Source: Linnemannia hyalina (taxonomy: Eukaryota; Mortierellomycota; Mortierellomycetes; Mortierellales; Mortierellaceae). Taken from it: a stretch of DNA of 64,000 bases. The notes beneath the pieces are model-generated. The model ran no database searches and was not told where the DNA came from. It saw only the letters and a list, made by a program, of their open reading frames with translations. Location: the NCBI GenBank assembly GCA_019671135.1, contig JAHRHY010000017.1, positions 248,001 through 312,000 on the forward strand, written 5' to 3'. This document shows positions 59,402 to 64,000 of the stretch, one piece after another (positions within the stretch are counted from its first letter, which is position 1; the number at the start of each line of letters is the position of its first letter). Made by a program: the position numbers and the translations under genes.

Positions 59402-59474
59402 TGTCTGCACCAGGTTTCGAACCTGGGACCTTGTCTTAGTGAGAGACATGTGATAACCACTACACTATACAGAC
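59402..59474 (-). tRNA. tRNA-Val (anticodon CAC)
   Basis: A 73-nt cloverleaf on the reverse strand. The acceptor stem GTCTGTA/TGCAGAC is fully paired (one G-T), the anticodon stem is TGTCT/AGACA with loop CTCACTA giving CAC (codon GTG, valine), and the T-arm is CCAGG/CCTGG with loop TTCGAAA. A box and B box (GGTTCGAAACC) are intact, there is no intron, and the discriminator is A. T6 on the coding strand lies 20 nt downstream. A LINE fragment of the 2-4 kb family starts roughly 120 bp upstream of the tRNA 5' end, in opposite orientation. Confidence 0.95.
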
Positions 59475-59591
59475 CCGGATGAAAACGCCTCAAAATTTTA
59501 CATTGTTATACAGATAATACAGAAACGCCACCAATAGATATATCACGTGATATGCATGTATTCTTTTTAGGGGTTTTTTTTTTTTTTTTTT

Positions 59592-60158
59592 GGGCCGATC
59601 GCGACGACAATCCTCTCGATCGAGACGAGAAACCGATATGGAACGTGTCGGATCTCCTCCGCGGCATCACCCCCTTGAGCATGTTGACTGAATGGTCCGC
59701 GGTCTTCCGGACCCCAATGTCCATTGCCAAGACAGTCTTTCACAAGTTTGTTGGCTACCTGGAGGCGCAGGCCTCGGAGCTGATCTGGAAACCTCGGTGC
59801 TCCGCGACAATCGCATGGGAACAAAGCCAGGGCATCTCTGCCAAGGACAAGCCATCCAAGTACACAGGCCCCGAGGTGATTGGAGTCAAGAATACGGTTA
59901 CATCGCCCGTGATAGTTTCTTCTCGTGTGGCGCTTCGCTGGCCACACATGAGAATGGGAAGAACCCCCTTTATTCGTATTTAGGTGTATTTTGTCTTACA
60001 TTTAAGCTATGAAGAGCAGCGACAAGTGCTGTGCAGAGCCCTGTTCCGGACAAGACTGTAACTGGTGGATGGCACGATGAAAAGAGTGTATCTATTGTCC
60101 CTTTTACTTTTAAATGCCTCCTTTGTGTTTTTTGTTAGAGAAATAACACTGTGTATGA
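59592..60158 (+). mobile_element. LINE fragment, copy 4
   Basis: Same element as at 2.0-4.1 kb. From 59614 it matches copy 1 from about 2645 with high identity through LLRGITPLSMLTEWSAVFR and SELIWKPRCSATIAWEQ. It then has a one-base deletion in the run of C at about 59870 and an internal deletion of roughly 115 bp near 59948, but keeps the PFIRI end and the 3' UTR up to gtgtatgaaaa. The poly(A) tail is eroded. The 5' side abuts a run of 18 T (59574-59591), followed by gggcc, as at the junctions of copies 1 and 2. It is more decayed than copies 1 and 2. Confidence 0.85.
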
Positions 60159-60789
60159 AAATGACCATTTTAGAGGCGTACGTAGGGTGGTTTGAACAGC
60201 TGAAGAAAACGGAATTTCATTTCATGACAACGTTTGTTTCGGAGAGAAGAGGACGGTAGCGTTTTGATGGAGAAAAAGGGCATCATCGTCGTTTCTTTCG
60301 TTCGTCTACCTTTTAAGTTATACACCACAATGCGTCGTATGTGTCTTTGTGTGTGTGTTTCTTGACCTGAATGTCGCTCTCCGTTCTTTGTTCTCTTTCA
60401 TTTTTTCTTGATGTTCAACCCCCTCTTTTTTCACCTCTCTGTTGCGGCTCAAAAAAATCAAGAACGAAAACATAGTTTTCACTCTCCACTCTTTTCTCAA
60501 CTTTTACGATTTTTTTTTGTCTGCACTTCGATGAGTAGCGGCGACAGGCTTACGGCTTACTATCGATCAAAGTCAAGGATGTGATGTCACTTAAGAGGTC
60601 TATCAATAAGGGCTTGTGCTCCATTTGTCTTGGTGACCATGGGTCAACTAGTGCTACTAGGCCCTCGTTGATTCGAAAAGCACAGAAAGAAAATGAGAAA
60701 GTACGTGTGGGCTTGGCTAATTCAATGTTCTCACCATCTCTCCTTCTTTCTTTCACCTCCTCCTCTCTGTCTCTTTGTTAACAATACTT

Positions 60790-60853
60790 CTGTTCCTAGA
60801 GGATCATTGCCTTAGCGAGAGACATGTGACAACAGTTACACCATTAGGATAAG
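60790..60853 (-). pseudogene. tRNA-Val relic
   Basis: Over about 50 nt the sequence follows the plus-strand image of the tRNA-Val gene (agcgagagacatgtgacaac against agtgagagacatgtgataac, and the bases on both sides), and the flank after it (gcctt/caaa..tctacattttcac) also resembles the flank of the true tRNA gene. The acceptor stem and B box are destroyed, so it should not be functional. It looks like an old duplicate of the tRNA-Val locus. Confidence 0.55.
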
Positions 60854-61929
60854 GGCAAAAGGCACATAAAAAAAAGCCTTCAAACTCTACATTTTCACTT
60901 CTCTGGCGAACGACCGATTTGTAAACGCGCTGTTCATTCAAGGTCAGGTATGGTAGATCAAATGCAAACTACATGAACGCGTCGTTTTGTTGATCTTCTT
61001 ATGGTTGCTCTATTCTCTCTCCTTCCTATTCTACTGTCATTTTTACTACAGCACGACGAAGTGGTGATGATGGGGAAAACACACACACGCACACACGCAC
61101 ACAATAAGAAGGATCAACATCAATCAACCCATGCGCCTTCCTCAGTTCATCACCATATCACACCACCTCTATCCATTAGACTCTTTCAGTTTTTCCTTTT
61201 GTCGCCGCATCCCTTCTCTTCTTTTATTCCCATTTCGTTTCGATATAGATTCGTCTCTTGTCTTCCCCCCGTCCTCCTCTTAGTCCGTTTTTGTTTCTTG
61301 ACAACAAAATAATAATGGCAATAAACACTCAAATCGGTGTACATCGCCCACCTCTCTAATTGAATATGGACCGCAGTGCGAAATCAGAGCTGCACCCGCT
61401 TTTAAAATGACCATTCATCGCCACTGCGAGATAGAAGACAATATGACACATTGCTCAGCTCTTTTCAACGCCGCGAATTCATAGCACTTTCGACACAAAA
61501 GACGTGTCCAATTCTTTTCATGCAATACATGATCGTAGTAAAAACTCAAAGAAAATGACAAAGTGTGCCAGTCTGAGTGCTCAAGCTACAGACGAAAAAA
61601 GACGAAAAAGACTGGAGATCCGAGTCCATTACATGTCGACACCCTAAAGCTCCAAGAATCCCATAGGCACGTCAGAAGTCCTATTCGCCGATTCGAGACC
61701 GAAGACAAAACCAAGACAAGAAATGCGACCCATCCGGTGTATTCCAGATTGGCGCATGATTGCAACAAAAACTTACCCTGTCTTTGATCCCAGGAACTAA
61801 AACACATCGCCCATCGCCCCTCTGCGGCCCAACAAAAAATCCAATGCAGGCGGAGATCGATACTATTGGTAGTCGACAGAGGACCCTTTGTTTGTGTAAG
61901 GATATATATATATATATATTTACTTTTTT
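60854..61929. other. No supported gene
   Basis: About 1.1 kb of AT-rich, low-complexity DNA with an (AC)n-like stretch at 61080-61104 and an (AT)n run at 61902-61918. Nothing else recognised. Confidence 0.5.
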
Positions 61930-63810
61930 TCACCATTCATCAAACACCTCTGGCCTTCATCTCCGTCGAATCCGACAATTTTTCGACATCAAACAAAGCG
62001 TTGGTGGATGTTGTTCAAGACATTCGACATGGAGATCGACAGAGAGGGGGGGGGGGGGAGCAGAGGATACAGCAAAGACATACACCTGAATCGATCCACC
62101 TGGGTTTCTTGTTGGTTGTGGAGGGGAGGGGTGCTGTTTCTGAGAGCATGGATGGTAGCCCTTTTTAACCAAGGATATCCCAGGATAGGACACTGTAAAG
62201 CATCGAATTCGAATATAAACAACGCAAGAAGGCCGACAACCATTGACGATTTGTATCCAAGTTCACAATGTCCTGTTTACAAATTGCCACCGCCGTAGCC
62301 ATCCAATGGAAAAAAAGATGGTTGGGGATCTCGATGAACATATCGCTGAGTTGAACGTGTCGCCGAAAGATGGAATGAGGCTCGAAAGACTCATCCCCTG
62401 GTCCAAGAGAAATGAAAAAATGAAACGGTTATACGAGTACGTACAATTATCTGAATTGTTGACAAAAATACAGTAAAAAAAGGCGCTAGCGAAAGGCCCG
62501 CACCTGATCATAATCACCCTCTCTGGACCAACAATACTCAACAACAGCCAGGGTGGGCGAGCGAGCTCGACAAACAACTTTATTTCGAGGGCGATGAAGA
62601 GCATCGGTTACAATTCGCAAGAAGGACCACACCGTCGACACTAATCCATCACGCCGGTGTTAATTTTTTTACAATGTTCCTGAATCGGCACAGTTCCAAA
62701 AAAGTATCATAACTCGGTATCTGGTTGGTCTCGTTGTTCCACCAAAAGATGTCATTTCTGAAAGGCGTAATAGGATATATTGCGTCTGAGTCAAAGTAAC
62801 AGGTCGATCGAACACGCCCCATCATCATTTATTCAAGACCGCAAGGAACATTAACCCAATCAAGCAAGAAGGCCCTATGGATTGTAATCTCTCAGTGTAT
62901 CCAGCACCTTGTGCTGTCCAAATAAAGGATGTCGTCTCCGTGTCCCGTCGAAAGCGCCGAATGCGCGACCATTTTCCAGGACCCTCCTTCAACATTTCCA
63001 ATCTCAAGGCGTATCCCCAACCACGACAAGAGCATTGAAAAATAAAAACGCGAGGCGGTCGATGGTCTCAGTATCTTTGTGGGCAATATAGACCCGGATC
63101 GCACAAGTACGCCATTGCGATTGCTGAGTACCCCTTCGGGACATGTATGTTACAACCCCAGAATCGCCAGCGAAATTTCTTTGACATTCCCAAAGCTCGT
63201 TTACTACATGGCGTTATCGAAGATCCAGGATGGTCAAGTTCGAAATGAAAAACCGTTGACAGATCATAACAAAGGAATCGCTATGGGGCGAACAACCATG
63301 CGCCACATCCTCCAAAAAGGCGTGTCATTTGAAAAGAGCTCCGATCAAGAAAAAACCAGTTGGTTATTGGTTAGTGCATCTTCACTCGAATGCTCAAGGA
63401 AAGCAATGATGCAAAAAAAAGCGGTGCTCGGCACGATTGTACTAACTCGATGTCTCCTTTTCTTTCTTTGTCTCGCCTCATTCTCAGTTGGATGTAAAAG
63501 CCAAGGGACTTCCAAGATCCCAGGAGCGATCGAATCAACGGTTGCATCCACAGTAATCGGGTATTGAGGACGGCACATTACCATATCCAACGACACCTTT
63601 GGTTACAAAGGAGAGGAGCACAAAGAATGGTTCATGGAAAATCCAATTGCGACATGGTATTATCGGCTATCATCGGACGTCCTACGAAAACAGCACATCG
63701 GTTGCCCGCCTTGTTTTTGTTTTCTTCACAGAATCATACTTTAATACGTATCCGAAAAGTAGAAACAATATTAGTAAAAAGAAGTACATGTTCTTTGTGA
63801 ACTTGTTGGA
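61930..63810 (+). pseudogene. Scattered coding-like fragments, family unknown
   Basis: Several plus-strand stretches have protein-like composition but lie in different frames: about 61940-62035 (AFISVESDNFSTSNKALVD), 62300-62438 (HIAELNVSPKDGMRLERLIP) ending in a donor-like ga/gtacgt, 62473-62700 (after cag; PDHNHPLWTNNTQQQPGWAS), 62905-63034 (VQIKDVVSVSRRKRRMRDH), 63068-63390 (IFVGNIDPDRTSTPLRLLST) and 63562-63800 (SWKIQLRHGIIGYHRTSYEN). Some junctions could be short introns, but not all can be joined in frame, and a G12 run interrupts the first. I recognise no family. It may be a decayed gene, or an intact gene with introns that I could not resolve. Confidence 0.25.
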
Positions 63811-64000
63811 GTGTTTGTCCGTGTATATGTTTGAGAGAGAGAGAGAGAGAGAGTTTCTTTCTGTAACATCTCCGCCTCTTTGTCCCCACTTTATTCCTAA
63901 GCAATCAATCATGAACCATTAATTTCTTCTCCCTCGGCTCCTCACTCTGACTCACCCTCCCTCTCTCCCTGTCCGTTACGATTCACGCACTCGCGCAAAG
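63811..64000. other. Window end, (GA)n tract
   Basis: Contains (GA)9 at about 63834-63852 and a CT-rich segment after 63930 like the promoters and leaders elsewhere in the window, so a plus-strand gene may begin just beyond the right edge. Confidence 0.4.

Noticed and set aside
63834..63852. CRISPR-like or regulatory repeat at the right edge
   Set aside because: It is a simple (GA)n microsatellite; no spaced repeats occur in the window.

Overview
The window is nuclear DNA of a filamentous fungus. The genes are rich in short GT-AG introns, start contexts and untranslated regions are pyrimidine-rich, and the gene set is fungal: a Sho1 osmosensor, a Reg1-like PP1 regulator with the DUF1752 domain, a VIP36/Emp-type lectin and an epsin. 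The intron density, the low-complexity intergenic DNA and the non-LTR retrotransposon fragments suggest an early-diverging lineage, probably Mucoromycota/Mortierellomycotina. That placement is inference from general impression and was not tested by a search.

Layout. 1-1846: no supported gene. 1847-4070: a tRNA-Ala(CGC) on the minus strand, then three head-to-tail 3' fragments of one LINE-type element on the plus strand, each ending in poly(A). 4371-5709: GINS subunit PSF3 (minus). 6117-6980: an unrecognised Ser/Thr-rich protein (minus). 7589-9458: kinetochore protein CENP-P (minus), sharing a 203-bp divergent promoter with PARN deadenylase (plus, 9662-12265). 14870-15607: a small secreted protein behind a clear TATA box. 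16255-19218: mitochondrial ATP synthase alpha. 19782-22222: actin-related protein 2. 22865-25908: the DUF1752/PP1 regulator (minus). 27895-30102: SHO1 (minus). 32204-38045: a large, decayed, exon-per-repeat cysteine-rich secreted-protein gene (minus). 39699-40730: a MARVEL-type four-TM protein (minus). 41754-43076: ribonucleotide reductase small subunit. 43518-45451: an L-type lectin cargo receptor (minus). 46131-49146: epsin (minus). 52931-54954: a CAMK/PIM-like protein kinase. 55477-58521: a GH95 alpha-L-fucosidase-like enzyme. 59402-59474: tRNA-Val(CAC), with another fragment of the same LINE about 120 bp upstream. 60160-64000: no clear intact gene, but a tRNA-Val relic and scattered coding-like fragments.

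The genes are independent housekeeping units, not a pathway cluster. Themes that recur are DNA replication and chromosome segregation (PSF3, RNR small subunit, CENP-P), actin and endocytosis (ARP2, epsin), secretion (lectin) and cell-surface sensing (SHO1, MARVEL). Splice models were built by hand. Every complete multi-exon model reported here keeps frame and ends in a stop.

The most interesting signal is that LINE fragments sit at the same distance and in the same orientation upstream of two unrelated tRNA genes, one of them as an apparently age-ordered array. This suggests a tRNA-upstream-targeted non-LTR retrotransposon. The second is the cysteine-rich gene, broken by at least three stops and several frameshifts while all its neighbours are intact.
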